Below are positions 9,315 to 18,315 of a stretch of 64,000 nt of DNA, piece by piece. The stretch is from NCBI RefSeq assembly GCF_000497575.1, contig NZ_APJI01000004.1, positions 1 through 64,000 on the forward strand. Reading direction: 5' to 3'. The notes under the pieces are model-generated. The model searched no databases. It worked only from the letters and a program-made list of their open reading frames with translations, and was not told where the DNA came from. Origin of the DNA: Afipia sp. OHSU_II-C1. GTDB taxonomy: Bacteria > Pseudomonadota > Alphaproteobacteria > Rhizobiales > Xanthobacteraceae. A program made the translations under genes and the position numbers. Numbering within the stretch: the stretch's first letter is position 1; every line of letters starts with the position of its first letter.

Positions 9315-10634
9315 TCACTCCACCGCATAACTCCGCACGAGTTTCGGCGCGGTCCAGTTGATCGCGGTGGCTTCCATCAGCCAGCGTCCCGGATACTCGG
9401 CGAGGAATGCAATGCGCTGGGTCTGTCCTTTGTCCAGCATCAGGGTGTCGAGCCAGAACGGCTTCCAGCCGTCGTCGAGCCGGTCGAGCAGGCGGAAGTG
9501 ATGCCCGTGCAGGCGGAAAGCGACCGGCGCGGAGGTTGGATTTGCGATCGCCAGTACGACGGTGCGGCCGCGCTTGACGCTGTAGGCGGGCTTTGCCGCG
9601 GCATCGAACTCTGATGGAGCGATCCATTGTGCGTTCGGATCGAGCGAGAGATCGCTGCGCAACGCGCCCTGAAGGTTCAGCCGTTCGGGCATCCCATTGG
9701 ACGGAAAGGCGGGTGCTGAGGGTAATGGCGCCGGGCGAACGGGCGCGTCGCTCAAGGTCGTCAGCCGCGCAATCGTCTTCGGCGCGGTGCCGTCATGCAG
9801 GATGATCTGCGAGACCGTCCCTGGCGCGCGTGTCGCGTCGATGAAGGCATCGATCCGCGATCCGGGTGCGAGCACAAGCTGGCCGTCACGCGCGAGGAAG
9901 GGTTCGGCAGGAAGGCCGTCGATGGCCATGACGCGCACGTCATGATTCTCGATCCGCAGGCCGAGGGGAGCGCGGGCGCATCCATTGACGATACGCAGGC
10001 GCAACCGCTCGTTGAGTTTTGCGGTGATGTCGAGGCTTGCCTGTCCATTGACGGTGTAGGCTGCGGTAGTGCCGTCAGGATTGTTTCCCGGCAGGATCGC
10101 GCTGCCGTCCGGCTTCACGCGCCATTCCTCGATCAGCAGAACCTCATCGCGGTCGGCCGCGATCTTTGGATTGTCTTCAACGATCAGCGCGCGGGCGGCG
10201 GTGGGTTGCCCGGTGGCTTCACCGGCGAGCAGGGCATTGACCAGATATGTTCCGGACTGGCGCAGCGGCACCGTGAATGCCGCCCGTCCGCCCGGTGGGA
10301 CCGGGGCCTGTCCGGTCAGTGGGGATGCCGCCTGCGCGCCATCGATTCCGAGCCAGTTCAGGACGATAGGAGCGGGGAGTTCATTTAAAAGCGTAACGGC
10401 GAGGTCGCCCTTGGAGAATCGCATCGGTCCGGATGTGCCTGTATCGAGTGCCCAGATCTGGCTCTTGGGCAGTCCCGCGCCCGGCGTCGCGGGCCGTGCC
10501 CGCAGGGACAGGGGGGTGCCGCTCTGTGCCGTGGCAGGGAGCCGCAGCCCGGAAGCAAGGGCGGTTCCGCCCAGTCCGGCCAGCAAAACCCGTCTGGAGG
10601 GCGAAAAAACCTGATTTGTCATGGTCGTTTTCAT
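9315..10634 (-). CDS. Multicopper-oxidase-like protein lacking copper ligands, Tat-exported, 439 aa
   Basis: Three-cupredoxin fold protein, apparently without its copper centres. The N-terminus has a twin-arginine signal (SRRVLLAGLGG, Arg14-Arg15), so it should be exported folded to the periplasm. Where active oxidases have HWHG and YHSH, this protein has LNWLG and TYLVNAL. The C-terminal motif HPxHLHGHxF is reduced to VAFRLHGHHF (376-380 = HGHHF), and the final HCH motif is replaced by GRWLMEATAIN. Loss of copper ligands with retention of the fold recalls the division protein SufI/FtsP. The start at 10634 gives a complete Tat signal; longer frames would run into the tRNA-Leu gene on the other strand. 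Fold is firm, role unknown. Confidence 0.82.
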   Translation of the reverse strand: MKTTMTNQVFSPSRRVLLAGLGGTALASGLRLPATAQSGTPLSLRARPATPGAGLPKSQIWALDTGTSGPMRFSKGDLAVTLLNELPAPIVLNWLGIDGAQAASPLTGQAPVPPGGRAAFTVPLRQSGTYLVNALLAGEATGQPTAARALIVEDNPKIAADRDEVLLIEEWRVKPDGSAILPGNNPDGTTAAYTVNGQASLDITAKLNERLRLRIVNGCARAPLGLRIENHDVRVMAIDGLPAEPFLARDGQLVLAPGSRIDAFIDATRAPGTVSQIILHDGTAPKTIARLTTLSDAPVRPAPLPSAPAFPSNGMPERLNLQGALRSDLSLDPNAQWIAPSEFDAAAKPAYSVKRGRTVVLAIANPTSAPVAFRLHGHHFRLLDRLDDGWKPFWLDTLMLDKGQTQRIAFLAEYPGRWLMEATAINWTAPKLVRSYAVE

Positions 10635-10808
10635 GGTCCATGCGGACCATTTTCCGCACCCCATGTCCAGCGGGCGCTTGGCCGCGGCGGCGGACCTGCC
10701 TGCGCGCCCTAAGGCCGCGTTGCGAAAGCCATTTTTTTGGCTCGCGAAGCGGGTACACCATGTTATAAGCCCGCCGCTCGCGGCTGTGCCGGGACAGACA
10801 ACCACTGC

Positions 10809-10893
10809 GCGCTCGTGGCGGAATTGGTAGACGCGCTGGGTTTAGGTTCCAGTGTCGAAAGATGTGGGGGTTCGAGTCCCTCCGAGCGCACCA
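10809..10893 (+). tRNA. tRNA-Leu (anticodon UAG)
   Basis: A complete 85-nt class II tRNA including the encoded CCA. Acceptor stem GCGCTCG (10809-10815) pairs with CGAGCGC (10883-10889). The anticodon loop TTTAGGT gives UAG, reading CUA/CUG. A variable arm and the T-loop GGTTCGAGTCC are present. It lies upstream of tig on the same strand. Confidence 0.97.
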
Positions 10894-11059
10894 GGCGCGA
10901 TTTTTCGTTTGCGCGAAATTCTGGAGGAGGCGTCCCTCGCGGGAACGTGTCCGCCGCACCACCGATGCATTCCGAACGGCTCCACTGCCGGATGGTTTGT
11001 ATCCAATCGATTGACAACGACCCGGCGGCGCCGGGTCAAGCCGGAAGAAGATTGACGCC

Positions 11060-12418
11060 ATGCAGGTCACCGAGACCCTCGCCGAGGGATTGAAGCACGA
11101 GTTCAAGGTCAGCGTTCCCGCATCGGATATCGATGCCAAGGTGGATGCCCGTCTTGTCGACATGAAAGACAAGGTCCGGCTGAACGGTTTCCGTCCCGGC
11201 AAGGTGCCTGTCGCTCACCTCAAGAAGGTCTACGGCCGCTCCGTCGCCGCCGAGACCGTCGAGCAGCTGATCCGCGACACCAACGCCGGAATTTTCACCG
11301 AGCGCGGTTTCCGTCTCGCGACCGAACCCAAGGTCACGATGCCGACCGAGGAAAAGGAAATCGAAAACATTCTCGCGGGCAAGTCCGACCTGAACTATTC
11401 GGTCGCGATCGAAGTCGTGCCGGCGATCGAACTGGCTGACTTCAAGACCTTCAATGTCGAGAAGCCGGTGGCGGAAGTGACCGATGCCGACATCGACGAA
11501 GCGCTGAAGCGCATCGCCGACCAGAGCCGCCCCTATGAGGCGAAGGCGGAAGGCGCGAAGGCCGAGAAGGGCGATCGCGTCACCGTGGCCTTCAAGGGCA
11601 CCATCGACGGCGTGGCGTTCGACGGCGGCACCGGCGAGAACATCCAGGTCGTGATCGGCTCGGGCACCTTCATTCCGGGCTTCGAAGACCAGCTCATCGG
11701 CATTGGGTCGGGCGAAACCCGCACCGTGAAGGCGTCGTTCCCGAAGAACTATGCCGCGCCGAATCTCGCCGGCAAGGACGCGGAATTCGAGACCACCGCG
11801 AGCCTGATCGAAGCTCCGCAGGAGTCGAAGGTCGATGACGAGTTCGCCAAGAACCTCGGCATGGAATCGCTCGACAAGCTGAAGGAAGCCATGCGCGAGC
11901 GTCTCGTGCAGGAATTCTCCGGCGCCTCGCGTCAGCGCGTGAAGCGCATGCTGCTCGACAAGCTCGACGAGACGCACAAGTTCGGTCCGCCGCCGTCGCT
12001 GGTCGAGGAAGAGTTCAACCTGATGTGGAACTCGATCAAGGCCGAGATGGAATCGACCGGCAAGACTTTTGCCGACGAGAACACCACCGAGGAGGCGGCG
12101 AAGGAAGAGTATCACAAGATCGCGGACCGCCGCGTTCGCCTCGGCCTCGTGCTCTCCGAGATCGGTGAGAAGAACAAGATCACCGTCACCGACGATGAAG
12201 TCAGCCGTGCGCTGATCGACCGTGCGCGCCAGTCGCCGGGCCGCGAGAAGGAAGTCTGGGATTTCTATCGCAGCAACCCGAACGCGCTGGCCCAGCTTCG
12301 CGCACCGATCTACGAGGACAAGGTCGTCGATTTCATCCTCGAGCTTGCCAACGTGACCGAAAAGAAGGTCTCGCGCGACGACCTGCTCAAGGAAGAAGAA
12401 GACAAGACGGCCGCCTGA
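11060..12418 (+). CDS. tig: Trigger factor, ribosome-bound chaperone, 452 aa
   Basis: Binds nascent chains at the ribosome exit and has peptidyl-prolyl isomerase activity. Domains in order: ribosome-binding domain with the signature NGFRPGKVP (about 46-54), FKBP-type PPIase domain (about 165-250, with [16 protein letters not shown] and [16 protein letters not shown]), and a long helical C-terminal chaperone domain ending in a charged EEE/DK tail. Full length for the family. It opens the tig/clpP/clpX/lon neighbourhood, a protein folding and turnover group. Confidence 0.97.
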   Translation: MQVTETLAEGLKHEFKVSVPASDIDAKVDARLVDMKDKVRLNGFRPGKVPVAHLKKVYGRSVAAETVEQLIRDTNAGIFTERGFRLATEPKVTMPTEEKEIENILAGKSDLNYSVAIEVVPAIELADFKTFNVEKPVAEVTDADIDEALKRIADQSRPYEAKAEGAKAEKGDRVTVAFKGTIDGVAFDGGTGENIQVVIGSGTFIPGFEDQLIGIGSGETRTVKASFPKNYAAPNLAGKDAEFETTASLIEAPQESKVDDEFAKNLGMESLDKLKEAMRERLVQEFSGASRQRVKRMLLDKLDETHKFGPPPSLVEEEFNLMWNSIKAEMESTGKTFADENTTEEAAKEEYHKIADRRVRLGLVLSEIGEKNKITVTDDEVSRALIDRARQSPGREKEVWDFYRSNPNALAQLRAPIYEDKVVDFILELANVTEKKVSRDDLLKEEEDKTAA

Positions 12419-12448
12419 TAGCGGCCGCTGCGACCGAACCGGTCATCG

Positions 12449-12898
12449 TCAGCTACGGCTGGGGTGATCGGGCCGCAAATGGATTACGGCATCCAGGACG
12501 ACCGACAGAACCGTATCGGTTCCGTCGGTCAGCTGGCTGCGGATCGTGATGACGGCATTCTTTCGTTCGGGCCGAAGCGCTATCTCGGCGATCTCTGCGT
12601 GCCCCGTGAGCGTCATGCCGGGGCGGACCGGTCTCTGAAATCTGGATTCGATGCGGGTGCCCGCAACGCCGGCGACCTGCCACCACATCGCCTCGACAAT
12701 CAGCCGCTGATAGATCGCCGTGGTGTGCAATCCGCTGGCGATGATGCCGCCGAAGGGCCCGTTCCTGGCGGCGACCGGATCGACATGGATAAAGAGCGGG
12801 TCGAAACGCTCCGCAAACTCGATGATTTCGGCTTGCCCGATCGGATAGGCGCGAAACGGAAAACGTTGCCCGACCGTGAGATCTTCGGCGTAAAGCAT
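12449..12898 (-). CDS. MaoC-like hot-dog dehydratase, 149 aa
   Basis: Single hot-dog fold of the R-specific enoyl-CoA hydratase/MaoC type. The hydratase motif is visible: an Asp followed four residues later by a His (FDPLFIHVD), then GPFGGIIASG. Known relatives hydrate trans-2-enoyl-CoA or act on other acyl-CoA double bonds; the substrate here is not evident. It is convergent with tig (30 bp apart) and has no partner genes, so its pathway cannot be read from context. Confidence 0.87.
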   Translation of the reverse strand: MLYAEDLTVGQRFPFRAYPIGQAEIIEFAERFDPLFIHVDPVAARNGPFGGIIASGLHTTAIYQRLIVEAMWWQVAGVAGTRIESRFQRPVRPGMTLTGHAEIAEIALRPERKNAVITIRSQLTDGTDTVLSVVLDAVIHLRPDHPSRS

Positions 12899-13234
12899 GA
12901 GCGGATGGTCCTGACCGTGAGAAGCGGCCGACGATAGCAGGTCGGGTCCGTGCGGCCATTACCTCGCGGATCAAGCCCACGGCGGCCGAAAAACCATTAA
13001 CGATACGGGCCGAATAAGCCCTTCCGATCCGGCCGCGTCGCTTTTCGCCCCCGGCCGAATCGGCTTCAACTGGCCGGGCTTAGGCCTTATTGGGCTTTTT
13101 CCCGCTCTTGTGGCCGGGCTACCTTGCTATATCTGTAGGGTCCGACCCTTCTGCATCACGAGGCACATCGTCCGCCGGAACCCTTCAAGTCCCCAAGACG
13201 TCCGGCTGCGCCTCAACTAACCTTCAGGTGATAA
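12899..13234. other. Divergent control region upstream of clpP
   Basis: This 336-bp gap lies between the divergent MaoC-like gene and clpP. The only promoter-like element I see is CTATAT at 13127-13132, a good -10 word for this group; the nearest TTG-containing -35 candidate (13108) is too close at 13 bp. A heat-shock promoter would be expected for clpP but none is certain. No gene fits. Confidence 0.35.
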
Positions 13235-13867
13235 ATGCGCGATCCCGTTGAAACCTACATGAACCTCGTGCCGATGGTGGTCGAGCAGACCAACCGCGGC
13301 GAGAGGGCGTACGACATTTTTTCGCGCCTCCTGAAAGAGCGCATCATTTTCGTGACCGGTCCGGTCGAGGACGGCATGTCGGTGCTGATCGTCGCGCAGC
13401 TCCTGTTCCTGGAAGCGGAGAATCCGAAGAAGGAAATCTCGATGTACATCAACTCGCCCGGCGGCGTGGTGACATCGGGTCTGGCGATCTATGACACCAT
13501 GCAGTTCATCCGCCCGCCGGTCTCCACGCTCTGCACGGGGCAGGCGGCATCGATGGGTTCGCTGCTTCTCGCCGCCGGCGAGAAGGACATGCGCTTCTCG
13601 CTGCCGAACTCGCGGATCATGGTCCACCAGCCGTCGGGCGGGTTCCAGGGCCAGGCCACCGACATCATGCTGCACGCGCAGGAAATCCTGAACCTGAAGA
13701 AGCGGCTGAACGAGATCTACGTCAAGCACACCGGCCAGCCCTACAAGGCGATCGAGGACGCGCTGGAGCGCGACAAGTTCCTCACCGCTGAAATGGCGAA
13801 GGACTTCGGTCTGGTTGACAAGGTGATCGACAAGCGCGCCGAGGAAACAGCGCCGAAAGCGCCGTAA
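13235..13867 (+). CDS. clpP: ATP-dependent Clp protease proteolytic subunit, 210 aa
   Basis: Serine protease that forms the 14-mer chamber fed by ClpX or ClpA. The catalytic triad is visible: Ser106 in GQAASMGS, His131 in MVHQPSGG, Asp180 in LERDKFLT. It is full length for ClpP1. The start ATG is preceded by CAGGTGA. A strong terminator follows, so clpX, 5.5 kb downstream, must have its own promoter; in many relatives clpP and clpX are close neighbours. Confidence 0.97.
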   Translation: MRDPVETYMNLVPMVVEQTNRGERAYDIFSRLLKERIIFVTGPVEDGMSVLIVAQLLFLEAENPKKEISMYINSPGGVVTSGLAIYDTMQFIRPPVSTLCTGQAASMGSLLLAAGEKDMRFSLPNSRIMVHQPSGGFQGQATDIMLHAQEILNLKKRLNEIYVKHTGQPYKAIEDALERDKFLTAEMAKDFGLVDKVIDKRAEETAPKAP

Positions 13868-13900
13868 CTCAGGTTCCCGGCCTGGTTGTGACAGTCAATG

Positions 13901-13924
13901 CGGACGCCTTCGGGCGTCCGTTTT
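13901..13924 (+). terminator. Rho-independent terminator of clpP
   Basis: Eight-bp stem CGGACGCC/GGCGTCCG with a TTCG loop, followed by TTTT. It begins 33 bp after the clpP stop. Confidence 0.9.
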
Positions 13925-14135
13925 CGTTTGGATGGCACTACCCAATTGGATAGGTGGTTTTTGCGGTTTCATCCGCGGCCGTACTTGACCGCAATCTGTT
14001 ATTGGCCGCTAATTATCTCAATTGATCCGGGACTTTTGGCCCGTCTTATTTCGATCTGTATTTTTTGGACGGTCTCCAATTGCGCTCCGGACACGCCGCA
14101 TTTCGGTGGGAACGACAATGTCCGGGAGCAGACCC

Positions 14136-17100
14136 ATGATGACAGCAGCAAAGAGCGGCTCGGCCGCGTTCATCGTTTCGCTCCTCGCATTCATCACCAC
14201 TGTTCCAGCCTCCGCGCTTGAACTCGAGCAGGCGCGCGAAAGCTGCCGCAACTCGATCGGCCGACCCACCTACATGGCGTGCAAGCAGAGCGGCGGACCG
14301 CATGAAGCCTGCATGGCGCGCGCGAAAGCCGCTGCCACGCCGTGTGTCCGCAATGCGATGATGGCCGCACGGCCGAAGGCGGCGCTGTTCGACGCCGCGA
14401 AGGTGTCCGCGCCGAAGAAGGAGGACATCGCCGCAGGCGCCGCGGCGCTTGCGAAAAACGCGACGACGCTCGTGGCGCCGCCGCGCACGGTGTCGGACAT
14501 CACGGCGATTCTCGACCAGCAGAAGCCGGATCCTGCCAAGATCGCCGAATTGACCGCGACGGCCGATGCGCCGGTGCCGGCCGGTTTGAAGGGGAACGAG
14601 CTTGCGGCGTTTTACTACAAGCGCGGGCAGGCGCGAACGCTTGTCGGACGTAGCGCTGAAGCGCTTCGGGATGCCGAACAGACCGTGGCTCTGGGCAAGG
14701 GCGAGGACGTCAAGATATTTGCCCGCTACGAACAGTTCCTGATGCGACGCCTTCGTGAAGCCGGCGAGAACAAGCGCGCTGACGCTATCGCTGCGAGACA
14801 GATCGCCGCCGCAAACAGCCTGCCCAAAGGAAAGGGTCGGCTTTTCAGTCTGTACCTGGGGCAGTCGATCGGGTTGATCCGGTCGGGCGACATCAACGCC
14901 GCCGAATCCTATGCCGCCCGCAATCGTTCGTTGCTGGCCGAGGCGCAGCGCTGGCCGGTCTTCCCGATCTATGGAATGAGCTGGCAGGCGACCGTTGAAG
15001 ACGGCAATGCGCGTGTCGCCGAAGCGCGGGGCCGCTTTGCCGATGCCGAGGCCGCATATCGCAAGTCCGCCGTGTTTTACACCAACGCGCTCGCCACCAT
15101 GTCGCAGTGGGAAAGCAAACCTGCCGAAGGCGAGATGGAGCGGTTCGCCGATTGGGCCACGGCGTTTGAAGGCCGTACCAAGGTCAAGCAGGGGCGCGTC
15201 GGCGAAGGCGAGGCGGATGTGCGGCGCGCGTTGCTCAGCCGCCTCAGCAAGTCCGGTAAATTCCATGCCGACACCGCGGGCATTCTGTCGGTGTTCGTCT
15301 ATGTGGTTCAAGAGCAGGGCCGTTACGCAGAGGCCGAACGGCTTCAGCGCGAAGTCATCGATATCTACAAGGGGCTCGGCTACGCCGACGACTCCGGTCA
15401 GATGGTCAATGCGAATGTCTTCCTTGCGCAGATTTTGAATCTTGAGCGCAAGTATGAAGAGGCCACGAAGCTCTACGATCAGGTCGACGTCTGGACAGCG
15501 AAATGGGAGCCCTCGCGCCGTGAAGCGGTGAGCGGTGGCCTTGCCCGTGTCTCCATCCTGCTCACGCAAGGCAACTACGACAACGCGCTTGAAATTGCTC
15601 AGCGATCGTATGAACGGGAAAGGGCACGCTCGGGCGACAAGAGCCTCAATACCGCTGTTGCGCGCGGCTATTATGCGATAGCGCTGGCGCGCAAGGGCAG
15701 GACCAACGAGGCGCTGCAGGCGTACAAGGATTCCATCCCGGTCCTGCAGACCGCATCCAGCGGCAGCGACGACGACAGCGGATCGACGGCCGCGGCGCGC
15801 GAAGGCCGCATCCGGTTCGTGGTCGAAGGTTATCTCCGCACGCTGGCGCTCAATCCGGCGGCTGCGCCACCCAATGTTGCAGAGGAAACCTTTGCCTATG
15901 CGGATCTGCTGCGCGGGCAATCTGTGCAACGCGCATTGCAGGCGTCGTCCGCCCGTGCGTCCACCAGCAATCCTGAACTCGCCAAGCTGATGCGCACGTC
16001 GCAGGACAATGAAAAGCGGATCGGTGCGGCGGTCGCCACGCTGAACAACCTGCTGACCCTTCCGCCCGCCGAACGCGAGGAGAAAGCCGTCAAGGCAACG
16101 CAGGCGGAAATCGCGGCATTGCAGGCTGCACGGACGCAGACGCTAGGCGAGATTGCGAAGAAGTTTCCCGACTACGGAAATCTTGTGAACCCGCCGCCGC
16201 CGAACGCGAGCGACCTGCAAAAACAGCTCACGGGAGAGGAGGCGCTGCTGTCGTTCTACTTCGGCCGCTTCGACAGCTTCATCTGGGTGGTGCGGAAGGA
16301 CGCCCCGGTGCAGTTCGCCCGGATCAAGATGTCGCTCGGCGATCTGAACGCGACCGTGACCAAGCTGCGCGAGGCGCTGGAGCCGAAGGCGGCGATGATC
16401 TCGGACATTCCGGCATTCGATGTGAAACTGGCGTCGGAGCTGTACGATCAGTTGCTGAAGCCGCTGGAGAGCGCCTGGAAGCCCGCGAAAAGCCTGATCG
16501 TCGTGACCAACGGCGGGCTCGGCCTGCTGCCGCTCTCGCTGCTGCCGACCGCCGCCGCCGAAATCAAAACGAATGACGACCCTCTGTTCGTGAGCTATCG
16601 CAACGTACCCTGGCTGGCGCGGACTCATGCGGTAACGCTGGTGCCGTCGGCGTCTGCCTTGCAGACGTTGCGCAAGCTGCCGGCGGGCAAGGCCACGCGG
16701 CAGGACCTGATCGCGTTCGGTGATCCTTACTTCAGCAAGGAGCAGGCGGATGAGGCGGCGAAGACCGACAAACTGATACAGGTCGCCGATGCTTCGGTCG
16801 CCACGCGCGGCCTGCCGCTCAAGCGGCGCAACAGCCCGCAGCTCGAGGGCGTCGACAGTGCGCAGCTTGGACAGTTGCCGCGCTTGCCCGATACCTCGGA
16901 AGAACTGACCTCGATCGCGCTCGCGCTCCAGGCCGATCCCACCAAGGTTCTCAACCTCGGCAAGGACGCGAACGAGAAGAAGGTGAAGTCGATGGACCTC
17001 TCGGGGTTCAAGATTGTCGCCTTCGCCACGCACGGTCTGGTGCCGGGCGAACTGGATGGCTTGACACAACCGGCGCTGGCGCTGTCGGCGCCCGCGATCT

Positions 17101-17504
17101 CCGACGGCGATGGCGACGGGCTGCTGACGATGGAGGAAATCCTGTCGCTCAAGCTCGATGCCGACTGGGTCGTGCTGTCCGCCTGTAATACGGCAGCGGG
17201 AGCAGGCGCGGGTGCCGAGGCCGCATCCGGTCTTGGCCGGGCGTTCTTCTACGCCGGGACACGTGCGCTTCTGGTGACCAACTGGTCGGTGCATTCTCAG
17301 TCGGCCCGCGAGCTGGTGACGGATCTGTTCAAGCGGCAGGCCGATGATCCGAAGCTGACACGCGGCGAGGCGCTGCGGCAGGCGATGATGGCGCTGGCTG
17401 ACGGGCCGGGTTACCTCGGCGCGAACGGCAAGACAGAGTTCGCCTACGCGCATCCACTGTTCTGGGCGCCGTATTCGATTATCGGTGACGGCGGCGGGCG
17501 TTAA
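14136..17504 (+). CDS. Exported TPR-CHAT protease, 1122 aa
   Basis: Large putative cysteine protease of the caspase-like clan with helical repeats. Residues 1-27 form a signal peptide (cleavage near VPASA). Next come four cysteines spaced C-x11-C-x9-C-x10-C (about residues 35-70), then tetratricopeptide-type repeats (about 140-560) and a linker. The C-terminal CHAT domain (about 700-1120) keeps the catalytic pair: His966 in FATHG and Cys1017 in LSACNTAAG. The start at 14136 has GGAG 7 bp upstream and gives a clean signal peptide; longer in-frame starts do not. Known CHAT proteases act in programmed proteolysis (separase, gasdermin- and CRISPR-linked enzymes), but this one appears exported, so the target is unknown. 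A small secreted protein and two zinc-ribbon proteins follow. Confidence 0.87.
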   Translation: MMTAAKSGSAAFIVSLLAFITTVPASALELEQARESCRNSIGRPTYMACKQSGGPHEACMARAKAAATPCVRNAMMAARPKAALFDAAKVSAPKKEDIAAGAAALAKNATTLVAPPRTVSDITAILDQQKPDPAKIAELTATADAPVPAGLKGNELAAFYYKRGQARTLVGRSAEALRDAEQTVALGKGEDVKIFARYEQFLMRRLREAGENKRADAIAARQIAAANSLPKGKGRLFSLYLGQSIGLIRSGDINAAESYAARNRSLLAEAQRWPVFPIYGMSWQATVEDGNARVAEARGRFADAEAAYRKSAVFYTNALATMSQWESKPAEGEMERFADWATAFEGRTKVKQGRVGEGEADVRRALLSRLSKSGKFHADTAGILSVFVYVVQEQGRYAEAERLQREVIDIYKGLGYADDSGQMVNANVFLAQILNLERKYEEATKLYDQVDVWTAKWEPSRREAVSGGLARVSILLTQGNYDNALEIAQRSYERERARSGDKSLNTAVARGYYAIALARKGRTNEALQAYKDSIPVLQTASSGSDDDSGSTAAAREGRIRFVVEGYLRTLALNPAAAPPNVAEETFAYADLLRGQSVQRALQASSARASTSNPELAKLMRTSQDNEKRIGAAVATLNNLLTLPPAEREEKAVKATQAEIAALQAARTQTLGEIAKKFPDYGNLVNPPPPNASDLQKQLTGEEALLSFYFGRFDSFIWVVRKDAPVQFARIKMSLGDLNATVTKLREALEPKAAMISDIPAFDVKLASELYDQLLKPLESAWKPAKSLIVVTNGGLGLLPLSLLPTAAAEIKTNDDPLFVSYRNVPWLARTHAVTLVPSASALQTLRKLPAGKATRQDLIAFGDPYFSKEQADEAAKTDKLIQVADASVATRGLPLKRRNSPQLEGVDSAQLGQLPRLPDTSEELTSIALALQADPTKVLNLGKDANEKKVKSMDLSGFKIVAFATHGLVPGELDGLTQPALALSAPAISDGDGDGLLTMEEILSLKLDADWVVLSACNTAAGAGAGAEAASGLGRAFFYAGTRALLVTNWSVHSQSARELVTDLFKRQADDPKLTRGEALRQAMMALADGPGYLGANGKTEFAYAHPLFWAPYSIIGDGGGR

Positions 17505-17581
17505 GGAAGGGCAGCCGAAGTGTCTTTCGGAGGAAGATGTCGTGCTGTAGACTTGCGGCATTGCGGTTGAGGAGATTTGAG

Positions 17582-18034
17582 ATGCGCCGGTCGTTGTTGC
17601 AGGTTGCGGTGCTCGCAACCGGTTTCGTCCTGATGGCTGCGCCCCCGGTCAGCGCCGGCACGGTTCTGATTTCCGCCGACGAGGCCAAGCTTCCTCCGCC
17701 CGCAGGCGCGGTCGCGGTTGCCACCCGCGGCATCACGCGCGGACCCAAGGTCGCCCTTGTCGGGACTGCCGATCCAGCGAAGTCGCCGATGCGTCTTCAA
17801 TTGAAGTTCGAGTCATTTGGCGGGGCCAGGATCGATACGGATTCGCTGAAGGTAACTTACATCAAGAGCCCGTCGGTCGATCTGACGCCGCGAATGAAGC
17901 CGTTCGTCAAGCCGGACGGGATCGACATGCCCGATGCGGAATTGCCGGCCGGCGATCATGTCATTCGCGTGGATGTGAAGGATTCGGAGGGACGCACTGC
18001 GACCACCAGCTTCACCCTTAAAGTCGCGCCCTGA
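17582..18034 (+). CDS. Small secreted beta-sandwich-like protein, 150 aa
   Basis: Residues 1-25 form a signal peptide (VSAG cleavage region). The mature part alternates strands and turns (LQLKFES, DSLKVTYI, VDLTPRM, HVIRVDVKDSEGRTATTSFTLKV), as in an immunoglobulin-like or CopC-like sandwich; the family is not recognised with certainty. The start at 17582 follows GAGGAG. It lies 77 bp after the CHAT protease and 5 bp before the first zinc-ribbon gene, so it is probably co-transcribed with both. A binding role beside the exported protease is possible, but this is inference. Confidence 0.72.
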   Translation: MRRSLLQVAVLATGFVLMAAPPVSAGTVLISADEAKLPPPAGAVAVATRGITRGPKVALVGTADPAKSPMRLQLKFESFGGARIDTDSLKVTYIKSPSVDLTPRMKPFVKPDGIDMPDAELPAGDHVIRVDVKDSEGRTATTSFTLKVAP

Positions 18035-18039
18035 GCCGC

Positions 18040-18255
18040 ATGCCGGCACATTGTCCCTTTTGCGCACAGCCCACAGTCGCCGAGGCGCTAGTGTGCAGTT
18101 CGTGCTCGCGCGACATCACGATTCCCGAAACGCTGATCGCCGAGCGGGATGATCTTCTGCGCAAGCGCGCTCTCGCCCGCGAAGAACTGATGCAGGCGAA
18201 GGCGGAGCTTGAGGCGCTCCGGATCCGCCAACGCCTCTCACTGCGGCGGAGTTGA
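18040..18255 (+). CDS. Zinc-ribbon/coiled-coil microprotein, 71 aa
   Basis: Begins with a CPFC ... CSSC knuckle pair (Cys5, Cys8, Cys19, Cys22) that should hold one zinc. It continues as a single charged helix (residues 31-65, rich in Glu, Arg, Leu) able to form a coiled coil. It has no membrane segment. The arrangement is the same as the N-terminal 60 residues of the next gene product, as if one were derived from the other. Function unknown. Confidence 0.68.
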   Translation: MPAHCPFCAQPTVAEALVCSSCSRDITIPETLIAERDDLLRKRALAREELMQAKAELEALRIRQRLSLRRS

Positions 18256-18315
18256 TATGTCCGGGGCCTTTGCTTTCATGCTCTTTGCTTTCACGTCTTA
18301 CGCGCCGGCATTCTG

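Noticed and set aside
9315-10634. Calling the Tat-exported protein a laccase or copper efflux oxidase
   Set aside because: Nearly all copper ligand motifs are missing.
12899-13234. A defined heat-shock promoter for clpP
   Set aside because: A -10-like CTATAT is present, but the only nearby -35 word is at the wrong distance.
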